In this document: positions 16,951-26,202 of the stretch, piece by piece | How positions within the stretch are numbered: position 1 is the stretch's first letter | Layout: the number at the start of each line of letters is the position of its first letter | DNA from: Bacilliculturomica massiliensis | GTDB lineage: Bacteria; Bacillota; Clostridia; Peptostreptococcales; Anaerovoracaceae | Direction of reading: 5' to 3' | Assembly: GCF_900605495.1 (NCBI RefSeq) | Contig: NZ_LR027584.1 | Coordinates: 17,307-81,306 of the forward strand | Length of the DNA: 64,000 nt | Program-made: the position numbers and the translations under genes | The notes under the pieces: model-generated | The model's input: only the letters and a program-made list of their open reading frames with translations | The model's database searches: none | Told to the model about the DNA's origin: nothing

Positions 16951-18828
16951 TTACCTGCCGGAACGCCGTCTGTCCAGCTCCTTCAGCAGCTTCTTTCTCA
17001 GGCGGATGTCGCCGGGCGTTACCTCCACCAGCTCGTCGTCCGCGATAAACTCCAGCGCTTCCTCCAGAGAGAATACCCGAGGCGGAGAGAGTTTGATCGA
17101 TTCGTCGCTGCCGGCGGCCCGCATGTTGGATACCTTCTTCGCTTTGCAGGGATTGACCACCATGTCTTCGCTGCGGCTGTTCATGCCTACGATCATTCCC
17201 TCGTAGACCTTGACGCCAGGATCCACGAACATGGTGGCGCGCTCGCTGATATTGTTCAGCGCGTAACCGGAGGTGGTCCCTTCTTCCTGGGCGATGATCA
17301 CGCCGTTGGCGCGCTTGGGGATCTCTCCCTTGTATTCCTCATACCCGGCAAACCGGCGGACCATGGTCCCCTCTCCCCGGGTCTCGTTGATAAACTGGCT
17401 GCGGTAGCCCAGAAGGCTCCGCGTGGGAACGATGTATTCCAGTCTGGAACGGCCGTCCCTGCCGGACATGGATTTCATCATGCCCTTTCTCAGATTCAGC
17501 TCAGAGATCACAGTGCCGGAATACTCGTCGGGCACCTCGATGACTACCTCTTCAACAGGCTCCACCTTGTGTCCCTTCTCATCCCGGTGCATGATGACCT
17601 CCGGCTTGGAGACCGCCAGTTCGTAACCCTCCCGGCGCATGTTCTCGATGAGGATGGACAGATGCAGCTCGCCCCTTCCGGACACCTTGAATCCGTCGGT
17701 AGTGTCCAGCGGCTCTACCAGCAGGCCCACGTTGACTTCAAGCTCCTTTTCCAGACGCTCCTTGATGTGGCGCGAAGTCACGAACTTGCCCACCTGCCCT
17801 GCAAAGGGAGATTTGTTGACCATGAAATTCATGGACAGCGTGGGATCTTCGATGTGGATCATGGGAAGCGGATCGGGATGCTGCGCGTCGCAGATCGTCT
17901 CCCCGATGGTGATATCGGAAATTCCGGAGACTACCACGATATCCCCGCAGTCCGCTTCATCCACAGCGACACGTTTCAGTCCTCTGTAGACGAAGGCCTG
18001 ATTGATCTTGCGCATGACCACGGAACCGTCTTCCTTCGTCACCGCCACCTGCTCCGCCGTGTGGATGGTGCCCCGGTCCACGCGGCCGATGCCCAGTCTT
18101 CCAATGTAGTCGTCGTAGCCCAGAGCGGAGATCTGGAACTGCAGCGGCTCCTCTCTGCGATCCGGATAGGCCTCCACATGCTGGATGATCGTATCAAACA
18201 GCGGCATAATGTTCAGACCGTTCTGTCCCGCGGCGCTCTTCTTGACTTTCGACTCGCCCTCTCCCACTTCCAGATCCGTGACTTCAGACGGGTCTCTGAC
18301 TACGATACCCTGACGGGCGATGCCGTAAAGGATGGGAAAATCAAGCTGCGCGTCGTTGGCGTCCAGTTCCATGAACAGCTCGTAGACCTCGTCTACTACC
18401 TCTTTGATCCGGGCGTCTTTTTTATCTATTTTATTGATGAGCAGAATGGGGTTCAGCCCCTGCTCCAGTGATTTCTGCAGCACGAAACGGGTCTGGGGCA
18501 TGGGACCTTCGCTGGAGTCCACCAGCAGGATCACCGTGTCCACCGTCTTGATGATCCGTTCTACCTCGGAGGAAAAATCCGCGTGTCCCGGCGTATCTAC
18601 GATGTTGATCTTGTATTCGCCGTGCATAACGGAACAGTTCTTCGAATAGATCGTGATCCCCCTCTCCCTTTCCAGATCGTTGCTGTCCATAACGCAGTCG
18701 GTCATGGCCTCGTTTTCACGAAACACGCCGCTCTGAGCCAAAAAGGCGTCCACCAGTGTGGATTTGCCTGCATCGACGTGGGCGATCACCGCTATATTGA
18801 TGATCTTCTGTTTTTCATTTTTACTCAT
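16951..18828 (-). CDS. typA: Ribosome-associated GTPase TypA/BipA
   Basis: 625 residues. The GTPase domain has AHVDAGKSTL (G1), the switch RGITIYSKN, DTPGHADF (G3) and NKIDKKDARI (G4), followed by EF-G-like domains and the BipA C-terminal region. It binds the ribosome and aids assembly and stress adaptation. First gene of a unit with coaBC; a promoter lies about 235 bases upstream. Confidence 0.97.
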   Translation of the reverse strand: MSKNEKQKIINIAVIAHVDAGKSTLVDAFLAQSGVFRENEAMTDCVMDSNDLERERGITIYSKNCSVMHGEYKINIVDTPGHADFSSEVERIIKTVDTVILLVDSSEGPMPQTRFVLQKSLEQGLNPILLINKIDKKDARIKEVVDEVYELFMELDANDAQLDFPILYGIARQGIVVRDPSEVTDLEVGEGESKVKKSAAGQNGLNIMPLFDTIIQHVEAYPDRREEPLQFQISALGYDDYIGRLGIGRVDRGTIHTAEQVAVTKEDGSVVMRKINQAFVYRGLKRVAVDEADCGDIVVVSGISDITIGETICDAQHPDPLPMIHIEDPTLSMNFMVNKSPFAGQVGKFVTSRHIKERLEKELEVNVGLLVEPLDTTDGFKVSGRGELHLSILIENMRREGYELAVSKPEVIMHRDEKGHKVEPVEEVVIEVPDEYSGTVISELNLRKGMMKSMSGRDGRSRLEYIVPTRSLLGYRSQFINETRGEGTMVRRFAGYEEYKGEIPKRANGVIIAQEEGTTSGYALNNISERATMFVDPGVKVYEGMIVGMNSRSEDMVVNPCKAKKVSNMRAAGSDESIKLSPPRVFSLEEALEFIADDELVEVTPGDIRLRKKLLKELDRRRSGR

Positions 18829-19062
18829 TCGTTATCGCTCGCTTCCTTCAAAACTGCAGAGCCCCGTCAGCCCTCAGGCCGGCCGTCGTTCCCCGGCTCC
18901 GCCGGATCCCGCGCTCCATTTTTCGCTGTCTGCCCCTCTGCCCTCCGGACCGGATCCGCATGCGTAAAAAAATGGAAGCTGCAGGTGCTCTGCCTGCACT
19001 CTGATTATTTCAAACCGGGTCCGCCGGATGCGCACGCGGTCATTGTCCTAAATAACCTTTAA

Positions 19063-19091
19063 ATTATATCATATAAAATTCCAAAACACAA
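19063..19091 (-). promoter_or_regulatory. Promoter of typA
   Basis: Minus strand: -35 TTGTGT (19086-19091), 17-base spacer, consensus -10 TATAAT (19063-19068). This leaves a GC-rich leader of about 220 bases before typA in which I recognise no riboswitch. Apart from this, 18829-19136 holds nothing identifiable. Confidence 0.65.
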
Positions 19092-19136
19092 TTTTTTTAT
19101 CCATATTTTTGCCCGCCTTACAGGAAAGACAGAGGA

Positions 19137-19712
19137 TCACTCCACGATAATCCCGGAAGCAGTGAGCAGATTTACAGCCTCTGGAAACAGAAACCGGGCC
19201 TTCTTCAGCCGGTTGTTCTCCACGGACAGAGCGTAATTCCTGGCGTCACGAAAATCCGCCCCCATAAGATCGTTGTCCGAAAAGGCCGTATCCTTCAGCT
19301 CCGTATCACGGAACTTGCTTTCCGCCATCCGGCAGCCTTCAAAAAAGCTTCCCGACAGATCGCAGCCGCTGAAATCAAATCTCCGCAGTTTCAAATGATA
19401 GAAGCTGTTGTATTTTAAAGTGCACTCCTCAAAATAAAGAAACGGCAGCGTGGCGCTCTTTTCACGAAGCACCTGCGTCCAGTCCATTCCCACCAGCGTG
19501 CAGCGGCGGAATCCGTTTCCCGAAGCGTCCGTATACTGAAACCGGCAGCTGCGTATCGTACAATCCTCAAAAACACAGTCGCGAAACGTGCAGTTTTTTA
19601 CCTGAAGCTCATAAAACCGGCACTTGACGAAGGTACATTCCCGAAACACCCCGTCCCGGACCATTTCCTCCTTCAATTCCAGATCTTCATATCGCTGGCA
19701 CTCGTATTCCAT
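19137..19712 (-). CDS. Pentapeptide repeat protein
   Basis: 191 residues, with repeats of the pentapeptide type from about residue 20 to 160 (for example CTFVKCRF, CTFRDCVFEDC, FDFSGCDLSGSFFEGC, DTAFSDNDLMGADF). Phe or Leu recurs every fifth position, which folds as a right-handed beta-helix. The size and layout resemble the Qnr/McbG group that protects DNA gyrase, but many unrelated proteins share this fold, so resistance is not claimed. The C-terminus, ending in GIIVE, is non-repeat. Single gene. Confidence 0.85.
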   Translation of the reverse strand: MEYECQRYEDLELKEEMVRDGVFRECTFVKCRFYELQVKNCTFRDCVFEDCTIRSCRFQYTDASGNGFRRCTLVGMDWTQVLREKSATLPFLYFEECTLKYNSFYHLKLRRFDFSGCDLSGSFFEGCRMAESKFRDTELKDTAFSDNDLMGADFRDARNYALSVENNRLKKARFLFPEAVNLLTASGIIVE

Positions 19713-19949
19713 CTCCGCTTCCCCTTCCCCTTCTTCTTATACTTCGCCGTGATCCGTCTTATTTTATCATACCGATCCGTCTCTTACAACAGAATACCGG
19801 CGGTCGGTCCGGCGGGCAAACGGCAGGCCGGAGGGACGGGCGGCCCGTGGCCCTGCCCGTACCCCTACGCCTCACGAAAGTAACAATTTTTCCGCCCGCC
19901 GCATACACTGACAGCAACCGAGCCCGTAAACCCGCAAAGGAGAACAGCT

Positions 19950-20507
19950 ATGTCAAGTATTTATCTGAGTCCATCCGTACAGGAGCTCAATCCCTACATA
20001 ACCGGCGGAAACGAACAATACTATATGAATCGGATCGCCGACGCCATGATCCCCCACCTCCAGGCAGGCGGCGTCCGCATCGCGCGAAACAGTCCTGGAG
20101 ACACCCTGGAAGAGATCGTTGCGCAGTCCAACGCAGCAGACTGCGACCTCCATCTTGCCCTTCATTCCAACGCGGCTCCGCCCACTCTGCCCGGCGCTCT
20201 CCGAGGTCCCGACGTCTATTACTATGCTTACAGCGACGAAGGGGCCCGGGCGGCAAAATTCTTCTCCGACCGCCTGAAGGCCATCTATCCCCAACCGGAC
20301 CTGGTGGCCGTCATTCCCAACACCACGCTGACCGAGCTCCGCCGGGCAGAAGCCCCGGCTATCCTCATCGAACTGGGCTACCACGATAACCGCGAAGATT
20401 CCCAGTGGATCTCAGACAGCACGGATGACATCGCCCTCGCTATGGCGCAGGCTGTCTTCGGATATCTGGGAATTCCGCTGGCCGGGCCGGATCCTTCTGC
20501 TCTGTGA
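19950..20507 (+). CDS. Cell-wall amidase (Amidase_3-like), divergent
   Basis: 185 residues. The second zinc histidine is visible in LALHSNA (about H72), the zinc-binding glutamate in GNEQYYM (E22), and the catalytic glutamate in ILIELGYHDN. The first zinc histidine of the usual HGG motif is absent: the protein starts SIYLSPSVQELNPY instead, as in a small clostridial subgroup. It lacks a signal peptide. AAAGGAGAACAGCT precedes the ATG. Probably an N-acetylmuramoyl-L-alanine amidase; it could act inside the cell or after lysis. Confidence 0.8.
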   Translation: MSSIYLSPSVQELNPYITGGNEQYYMNRIADAMIPHLQAGGVRIARNSPGDTLEEIVAQSNAADCDLHLALHSNAAPPTLPGALRGPDVYYYAYSDEGARAAKFFSDRLKAIYPQPDLVAVIPNTTLTELRRAEAPAILIELGYHDNREDSQWISDSTDDIALAMAQAVFGYLGIPLAGPDPSAL

Positions 20508-20534
20508 GCAGGGAGGATCCCATCTTTTTTTCTC
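20489..20534 (+). terminator. Terminator of the amidase gene
   Basis: The stem GGATCCTTCTGCTC pairs with GAGCAGGGAGGATCC, with the stop codon in the loop side, followed by CATCTTTTTTTCTC. The stem overlaps the last codons of the gene. Confidence 0.75.
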
Positions 20535-20663
20535 TTTCCATTGTAATTTCCGGACAACCTTGGTATGATATTTTCTGGACAAAACCCGCGCCGCGGGGCG
20601 CCGGACCGGCGCTCTTTTCCCCGCTGCGCACATGATCAAGGAAGAAAAGAGGGATCCATACCT

Positions 20664-21395
20664 ATGCGAACGATTATCTGGTTTTTATACTTCTGGCTCT
20701 ATCTTGTGAGCGTGCTTCCGCTCATGCTGTACGTAAAAAGCAAAATCAAAAACGGCAAAAAAGAAGAGATACGGCCCCTTGTGGAGCGGGTCGTTCAAAA
20801 TTGGGCCTCCCGGCTGCTGAAAGCCGCCGGCGTCACTGTCACGGTGGACGGCGCGGAGCACATCCCCCAGGACGCCGCTCTCTTCGTCTGCAACCACCAG
20901 GGGAACTTCGATATTCCCATCGTCCTCTGCAAACTGGGCCCCCTGAAAAGCGTTGTGGCGAAAAAGGAACTGGCGAAGCTCCCAGGGATCCGCAGCTGGA
21001 TGACCTTTTTTGACTGTCCCTTTATGGACAGAGAGGATCCGCGCCAGTCGCTGAAATGCCTGAACGACGCTCAGGCTCTGCTTCAGCAGGGCCAGTCCGT
21101 GGTCATCTTTCCCGAAGGCACCCGGAGCAAAGGTCCCCAGATGGGCGAATTCAAACCGGGAGCTCTCCGCTGCGCTCTGAAAGCCCAGGTCCCCATCGTG
21201 CCTGTGGCCATCGACGGCTCCTACCAGGCCATGGAAGAACACGGTTTTTCCATTCGCCCTGCTCACGTGCGGATCACCGTCCTTCCGCCCATCGTTACAA
21301 AAGATATGGCAAAAGAACACACGCGCACCATCAGCGAGGAGATCCGGCAAATGATCGCGGACGCCCTGAACGCGTCCGCCGTCAAAGATCGCTGA
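20664..21395 (+). CDS. plsC: 1-acyl-sn-glycerol-3-phosphate acyltransferase
   Basis: 243 residues. An N-terminal membrane helix (residues 4-24) is followed by the acyltransferase motifs NHQGNFD (H78 and D83 of HX4D) and FPEGTRS near residue 150. It makes phosphatidic acid from lysophosphatidic acid at the membrane. The ATG at 20664 follows GAGGG by 13 bases. Spacing of 61 bases to the methyltransferase suggests co-transcription. Confidence 0.93.
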   Translation: MRTIIWFLYFWLYLVSVLPLMLYVKSKIKNGKKEEIRPLVERVVQNWASRLLKAAGVTVTVDGAEHIPQDAALFVCNHQGNFDIPIVLCKLGPLKSVVAKKELAKLPGIRSWMTFFDCPFMDREDPRQSLKCLNDAQALLQQGQSVVIFPEGTRSKGPQMGEFKPGALRCALKAQVPIVPVAIDGSYQAMEEHGFSIRPAHVRITVLPPIVTKDMAKEHTRTISEEIRQMIADALNASAVKDR

Positions 21396-21456
21396 TATAC
21401 AGATAATATACAGAACAACGGGCCCGCCACAGGCGGCGCACACGGAGGAAAACAGA

Positions 21457-22635
21457 ATGGACAAGTTCGCAGAGCTTCTGAGATCGCTCATCGACGGTCA
21501 GACTCTCATACAGCTGGTATTCGGAGCGCCGCGGAAAAAGAGCGCCCCCTGCCGCAAGGTGACGCTTCGCCCTCTGACGCTGCGCGGCGTCCTGCACTAT
21601 CAGGCGGAATATCATTACGAAAAAAAAGCCACCCACGAAAACCTGACCGCCGCGGACGCGGCGGAGCTGTGTCTCCGCCTGCTGTCCGAAGAGTTTAAGC
21701 AGGCGAATATTTTCAGCCGCGAGGCAGACTATCAGGTGCTGGCCGCCAGACCCGAAAAACCAAAAATAATCAAAAAGCCGCCCACAAAGACCATGGGGGC
21801 TCTGTCACACGATCAGGAAAAGCGCTATCTCATCCCCGAGGGAAGACCCTGCGACTTTCTCATCCGTCTGGGCGTGATGACCAGAGACGGACAGGTGATC
21901 CCCAAACACTACAATAAATTCAGACAGATCAACCGTTTCCTTGAGATCGTATCAGACGTGATAGGCAGTCTGCCAAACAGTCTGCCGGACAGGCCGCTGA
22001 AGATCATCGACTTCGGCTGCGGAAAGGCCTACCTGACCTTTGCCCTCTATTATTATCTGAAGATCCTTCTGGGGAAAAACGTGAACATCGTTGGCCTTGA
22101 TCTGAAAGAGGACGTGATCGAATTCTGCAGCCGTGTGGCCGGAGATCTGGGCTATGACGGACTGCGCTTTGAGATGGGAGACATCGCCGAGTACGACGAT
22201 ACCGCCTGCGCCGATATGGTCGTCACGCTCCACGCCTGCGACACAGCCACGGACTTCGCGCTGATCAAAGCCGTCAGATGGAATGCCTCCATCATTCTGT
22301 CCGTACCCTGCTGCCAGCACGAGCTGTTCGATCAGATACAAAACGATCTGAACGGACCCATACTGCGGCAGGGCATTCTAAAGGAACGGTTTTCCGCCAT
22401 CCTCACCGACGCCCTGCGGGCGCTGAAGCTGGAGGAACACGGTTACGACGTCTCCATGATCGAATTTACCAGCCTGGAGCACACGGCGAAAAACATCATG
22501 CTGCGCTGCGTCAGACAGCCGGACGCGGAAAACGGCCCCGCCGGTCAGGCAGAAAAAGCCCGCCGGGAGTATCAGGCTCTGATCGACTTCTGGCAGGTGG
22601 ATCCCTCCATCAGCAAAATGGACGGCGGCGCGTAA
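21457..22635 (+). CDS. SAM-dependent methyltransferase (METTL25/Methyltransf_32-like)
   Basis: 392 residues. An N-terminal domain of about 180 residues precedes a class I methyltransferase domain with motif I IDFGCGKAYLTF (about 185-196). Further on, VVTLHACDTATDFAL and SVPCCQHEL mark the METTL25-like group, whose substrate in bacteria is unknown. GGAGGAAAACAGA precedes the ATG. It follows plsC and precedes a GNAT gene. Confidence 0.85.
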   Translation: MDKFAELLRSLIDGQTLIQLVFGAPRKKSAPCRKVTLRPLTLRGVLHYQAEYHYEKKATHENLTAADAAELCLRLLSEEFKQANIFSREADYQVLAARPEKPKIIKKPPTKTMGALSHDQEKRYLIPEGRPCDFLIRLGVMTRDGQVIPKHYNKFRQINRFLEIVSDVIGSLPNSLPDRPLKIIDFGCGKAYLTFALYYYLKILLGKNVNIVGLDLKEDVIEFCSRVAGDLGYDGLRFEMGDIAEYDDTACADMVVTLHACDTATDFALIKAVRWNASIILSVPCCQHELFDQIQNDLNGPILRQGILKERFSAILTDALRALKLEEHGYDVSMIEFTSLEHTAKNIMLRCVRQPDAENGPAGQAEKARREYQALIDFWQVDPSISKMDGGA

Positions 22636-22695
22636 CGCGCGGCCGTTTATCCTCAGTTCTGCATGAGTTTTCAGAAAAGGATCGAAAGGGAGCAG

Positions 22696-23445
22696 ATGAA
22701 TACTGAATTTATAAACGTGACAAAAGAAAATCTTGCGGATGAGCATCTTTGTTGTATCATCCGCAGCAAGAAGCCCCATCCGGGCGTCGAAGCAAAGCGG
22801 CAGTGGCTTTCTGACCGGCTGGATGAAGGCCACGTCTTTCGCAAGTTAAATGCAAAGGCCGTGGTGTTTATCGAATACTCCCCTCTCGAAACAGCATGGG
22901 TCCCCATAATCGGCGACAACTATATTTATCTGTACTGCCTGTGGACTTCCGGCAGTTACAAAGGAAAAGGGTATGGAAAATCGCTGCTGGAGTATTGTCT
23001 GGCCGACGCAAGACAAAAGGGGAGATCCGGCGTCTGCATGCTCGGGGCGAAAAAACAGAAATCCTGGCTTTCTGATCAGGCCTTCGCAAAGAAATACGGC
23101 TTTGAGGTGGTCGACGAAACAGACAATGGATATGAACTGCTCGCTCTGTCTTTTGACGGAACCGCGCCAAAGTTCGCAGAAAATGCGAAAACCGGAAAAA
23201 TTGAAAACCAGGAGCTGACGGTTTATTATGATATGCAGTGCCCCTACGTCTGCCAGAACATCGGGATGATCAGGCAGTACTGTGACGAAAACGACGTTCC
23301 CGCATCTCTGATCCAGGTAGATACGCTTCAGAAAGCCAAGGACCTGCCTTGTGTTTTCAACAACTGGGGCGTATTTTATAAAGGTGAATTCCAGACCGTG
23401 AATTTACTGGACGCCGCATACTTAAAGAGAATACTCAAGAAATAA
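22696..23445 (+). CDS. GNAT N-acetyltransferase with YoaP-like C-terminal domain
   Basis: 249 residues. The GNAT acetyl-CoA loop is [15 protein letters not shown] (about 90-104). From about residue 170 a second domain begins with [14 protein letters not shown], a thioredoxin-like start with a CPYVC pair, as in Bacillus YoaP. The start at 22696 has AAAGGGAGCAG upstream. Its 3' end overlaps the convergent dcd gene by 11 bases. The acetyl acceptor is unknown. Confidence 0.85.
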   Translation: MNTEFINVTKENLADEHLCCIIRSKKPHPGVEAKRQWLSDRLDEGHVFRKLNAKAVVFIEYSPLETAWVPIIGDNYIYLYCLWTSGSYKGKGYGKSLLEYCLADARQKGRSGVCMLGAKKQKSWLSDQAFAKKYGFEVVDETDNGYELLALSFDGTAPKFAENAKTGKIENQELTVYYDMQCPYVCQNIGMIRQYCDENDVPASLIQVDTLQKAKDLPCVFNNWGVFYKGEFQTVNLLDAAYLKRILKK

Positions 23446-23977
23446 CGGCCTCCTGATCCAGAAAGACCTTCGATCCCGTGGCGCCTTTCTGTCCCTGATA
23501 CTTTCCGTTGTACGGATTCAGCGCCCGCTGGTCCATTTGGGCAAACACCAGCTGCCCCACTCTCCTGCCGGCCTCAAGCTCGATGGCGCAGCGGTTGGCG
23601 TTGAACAGCTCCAACGTGATCTCTCCCTGAAACCCGGGATCGACCCAGCCGGCGTTCTGAATGAACAGTCCCATGCGCCCAAGCGAACTCCGGCCCTCTA
23701 CAAAAGCCGTCAGATCGTCCGGAAGCGAGATGTATTCCATGGTGGTGGCGAGAACGAACTGTCCAGGGAGCAGCAAATAACGCTCCGTCTTCATCGTCCT
23801 GTAAGGGATCTCTTTTCCCATGGTGATGACCCCGCCGGTGGAATCGTCCACCACGCTGAACGTATCGCCCAGGCGGATGTCCACGCTGGCCGGCTGTATC
23901 TGTTCTCTCTCAAGGGGCGAAATGGAAAGCGTCCGCTCCTCCAGCATCTTCAGGATCGTCTTGTCTGATAAAATCAT
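23435..23977 (-). CDS. dcd: dCTP deaminase (possibly bifunctional with dUTPase)
   Basis: 180 residues. [37 protein letters not shown] core holds the active-site serine, arginine and glutamate of the Dcd/Dut trimer family, and [11 protein letters not shown] is the conserved N-terminal segment. It makes dUTP, or dUMP if bifunctional, for thymidylate synthesis. It lies 45 bases downstream of the class V aminotransferase on the same strand and overlaps the convergent GNAT gene. Confidence 0.93.
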   Translation of the reverse strand: MILSDKTILKMLEERTLSISPLEREQIQPASVDIRLGDTFSVVDDSTGGVITMGKEIPYRTMKTERYLLLPGQFVLATTMEYISLPDDLTAFVEGRSSLGRMGLFIQNAGWVDPGFQGEITLELFNANRCAIELEAGRRVGQLVFAQMDQRALNPYNGKYQGQKGATGSKVFLDQEAVIS

Positions 23978-24022
23978 TTTAACTCTCTTTCCTTATCTAT
24001 TGTGTTTTGAACGGGGGCATAT

Positions 24023-25201
24023 TTACCGTCCGCATATGCTCCGCACAGCCGCCGCCGCTTCTCTGATCTCATCCTCTGTATTGAAATATCCGAAAGAGAA
24101 ACGCACGGTCCCCTGAGGAAACGTGCCCAGGGTCCGGTGAGCCAGCGGGGCGCAGTGCAGTCCGCACCGCGTCATGATCCCGTACTCCTGTTCCAGCGCA
24201 AAGCTGGCCTCCGCGTTGTCCAGCGTCTGAAAGTCAAGAGAGACCACTGCCGTACGCTGCGGCGCATTCTCCCCGGAGCCGCCCGGCAGCCTAAACGGAA
24301 CTCCCGCCACGCGGACGCCCTTCACCTCGGCGATCTCCTGCAGAAACAGATCGGTCAGCCGCGCTTTCTTCTCTCTCATGGCGTCCATACCCTCGGATTC
24401 GATAAAGCGCAGCGCGTGATTCAGCCCCACGATCCCGGGCAGATTGATGGTGCCGGCCTCGAATTTGTCGGGCAAAAACTCTGGCATGGTCAGCTTATCG
24501 GAGGTGCTCCCCGTCCCCCCTGCCAAAAGCGGTCTCATGTCCGCCGCCAGCTCCGCCGAAACTATAAATCCCCCGATCCCCTGAGGCCCCAGCAGTCCCT
24601 TGTGGCCTGCGAAGGCCAGTATGTCGATGCCGCATTCCTTCATATTCACAGGGTATGTCCCCGCAGTCTGCGCCGTATCCACAACAAAGATCAGGTCATG
24701 TTTGCGGCAGATCTGCCCCACCTGGGCGATGGGCAGCAATGTGCCGCAGACATTGGACCCGTGCAGCATAAGGACCATTCTGGTCTCCGGCCGGATCGCC
24801 CGCTCCACATCGGCAGGATCAAGCTCCCCCATTCCCCCGCACTTTACAGCCTCCCAGCAGATCCCCTCTTCCTCCAGCTGTACCAGAGGACGCACCACGC
24901 CGTTGTGCTCCATGGAGCTGACCAGCACGTGATCTCCGCTTTTCAGCAGACCCTTCAGTATCATGTTGATCGACATGGTGATGCCCGCCGTAAAAATAAC
25001 ATTCCGGCTCTGCTCACCGCCGAACATCCGGCAGAGACGTTCCCGCGTATCCAGCACCGTCTCAGCCACCGAATAAGCGCTGTTGTAGCCGCCCCGGTTG
25101 ATGTTGTAGCCCGCGCAGTCCAGATGCTTTCCGATGGCTTCACCCAGTCCCGGCGCCTTCGGAAAAGACGTGCTTCCATTATCGCAGTAGATCTGTCTCA
25201 T
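24023..25201 (-). CDS. Class V aminotransferase, cysteine desulfurase/selenocysteine lyase-like (EF2568 type)
   Basis: 392 residues. IYCDNGSTSFPKAP opens the protein; SSMEHNGVVRPL and VDTAQTAGTYPV bind PLP, and the lysine in AFAGHKGLLGPQG forms the Schiff base (about K205). The catalytic cysteine is probably in RCGLHCAPLAHR near the end. This matches the EF2568-type desulfurase group known to co-occur with selD-dependent selenium use. Context supports a selenium role: yedE and yedF follow about 1 kb away on the opposite strand. The start at 25201 has AAGGAGAG upstream. Confidence 0.87.
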   Translation of the reverse strand: MRQIYCDNGSTSFPKAPGLGEAIGKHLDCAGYNINRGGYNSAYSVAETVLDTRERLCRMFGGEQSRNVIFTAGITMSINMILKGLLKSGDHVLVSSMEHNGVVRPLVQLEEEGICWEAVKCGGMGELDPADVERAIRPETRMVLMLHGSNVCGTLLPIAQVGQICRKHDLIFVVDTAQTAGTYPVNMKECGIDILAFAGHKGLLGPQGIGGFIVSAELAADMRPLLAGGTGSTSDKLTMPEFLPDKFEAGTINLPGIVGLNHALRFIESEGMDAMREKKARLTDLFLQEIAEVKGVRVAGVPFRLPGGSGENAPQRTAVVSLDFQTLDNAEASFALEQEYGIMTRCGLHCAPLAHRTLGTFPQGTVRFSFGYFNTEDEIREAAAAVRSICGR

Positions 25202-25217
25202 TTTTTCTCTCCTTATA

Positions 25218-25580
25218 ATACCTTCAGTTGACAAGGACCCACACGCCTGAACAGCCCAAATTTCAGCGCTGACTGTGTTCTCGTCCTCGCCTTGCCCCAG
25301 CAAGGTTTCGTCCTGCGGCCTTGTCATCACTGAAATTTGGGCTGTTCAGGTCCGCAGGAGTTTTCAGAGAACAAATTTTTCACAGAGCGCGGCGGATGAG
25401 CGAGGCGCAGCCGTTGCTGCGTAGAGCGAAGACAACGCTCACTCCGTTCGCTCCTACGGTCGCGTTGCTCCCTACGCTGTCCCATTTTACACTGCGGCTA
25501 CAGCCGCGTAAAATGGGCAACAAAGCTCTGGGGGAAATTTGTCTCTGAAAACCGTGTGTGCTCTTGTCAACTGAAGGTAT
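25218..25580. mobile_element. MITE-like element with nested inverted repeats
   Basis: A 363-bp element bounded by perfect 18-bp terminal inverted repeats (25218-25235, starting ATACCTTCAG, and 25563-25580), which continue imperfectly to about 30 bp. Inside lie a perfect 21-bp inverted repeat (25246-25266 with 25330-25350), a third pair (about 25360-25388 with 25525-25552) and a stem CCCATTTTAC ... GTAAAATGGG (25480-25517). No transposase is encoded. TA at both outer edges fits an IS630/Tc1-like non-autonomous element, but a structured RNA is also possible. It sits just upstream of the class V aminotransferase start. Confidence 0.6.
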
Positions 25581-25658
25581 GCATCACTGTATGTCCTGCA
25601 GTCTAAATCGCCTGTCAGCCGCCGCGGGGCGGCTCTGCTCCCAGCGGATCCGCCCATG

Positions 25659-25714
25659 GCGTCCGCCGCGCACGGAATATTGGTATAATAACCGCTATGC
25701 GGTTATTATACCGT
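25659..25714 (+). repeat. Dispersed palindromic repeat, copy A
   Basis: A conserved flank GCGTCCGCCGCGCACGGAAT is followed by a perfect 14-bp inverted repeat with a 3-base loop (25682-25695 and 25699-25712, GGTATAATAACCGC). Copies B and C lie at 31071-31125 and 48562-48615 in the same orientation. The rest of 25581-26202 has no gene; a 17-bp direct repeat (CCATAGATTTTTTCAAT) occurs at about 25763 and 26008. Confidence 0.65.
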
Positions 25715-26202
25715 ATTCTTCGCCTGCGGTCTCTGTTTTCCCGCCTTTTTGACCGCCGGTGTCCATAGATTTTTTCAATACCATCTCCGTGCTATATCGA
25801 TATTTTCTTCCCCCTCCTCACCGGCCGGGCGGACGGCCCCGGCGGCGGATTGGCGGCCCCGGCGGATATTCTCCTCAGCTAATGTTATGTTTACCGGGGA
25901 TCAGTATTTTTTAGGATCCGGGTCAGAAACGCCTGTGATCATGACGCCTGCTGATTTCTTGCATTTTGATCTGCCTGCGATCATCGAACCGCAAGCCCTT
26001 TCCCGCCCATAGATTTTTTCAATCTCCAACGCCCACATATCGAAATTAACGAATTTATGCGCCCCTCGATCTGTGGTAGATTTGGATTGGAATAATCATG
26101 TAATTTTGAAATGCAGAGCTGGCGGCCCTTCTTTTAAGGCTGCACATCGTGATCTGATCCGACGGTCCCAGCTGCATTTCCAGTGTGAAAGGAGTTTTCC
26201 GG

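Noticed and set aside
19137..19712. Quinolone resistance gene (qnr)
   Set aside because: Pentapeptide repeats alone do not prove gyrase protection; no Qnr-specific loop is recognisable.
25202..25330. N-terminal extension of the class V aminotransferase
   Set aside because: The longer frame runs through the MITE-like repeat; AAGGAGAG and the conserved start IYCDNGST support 25201.
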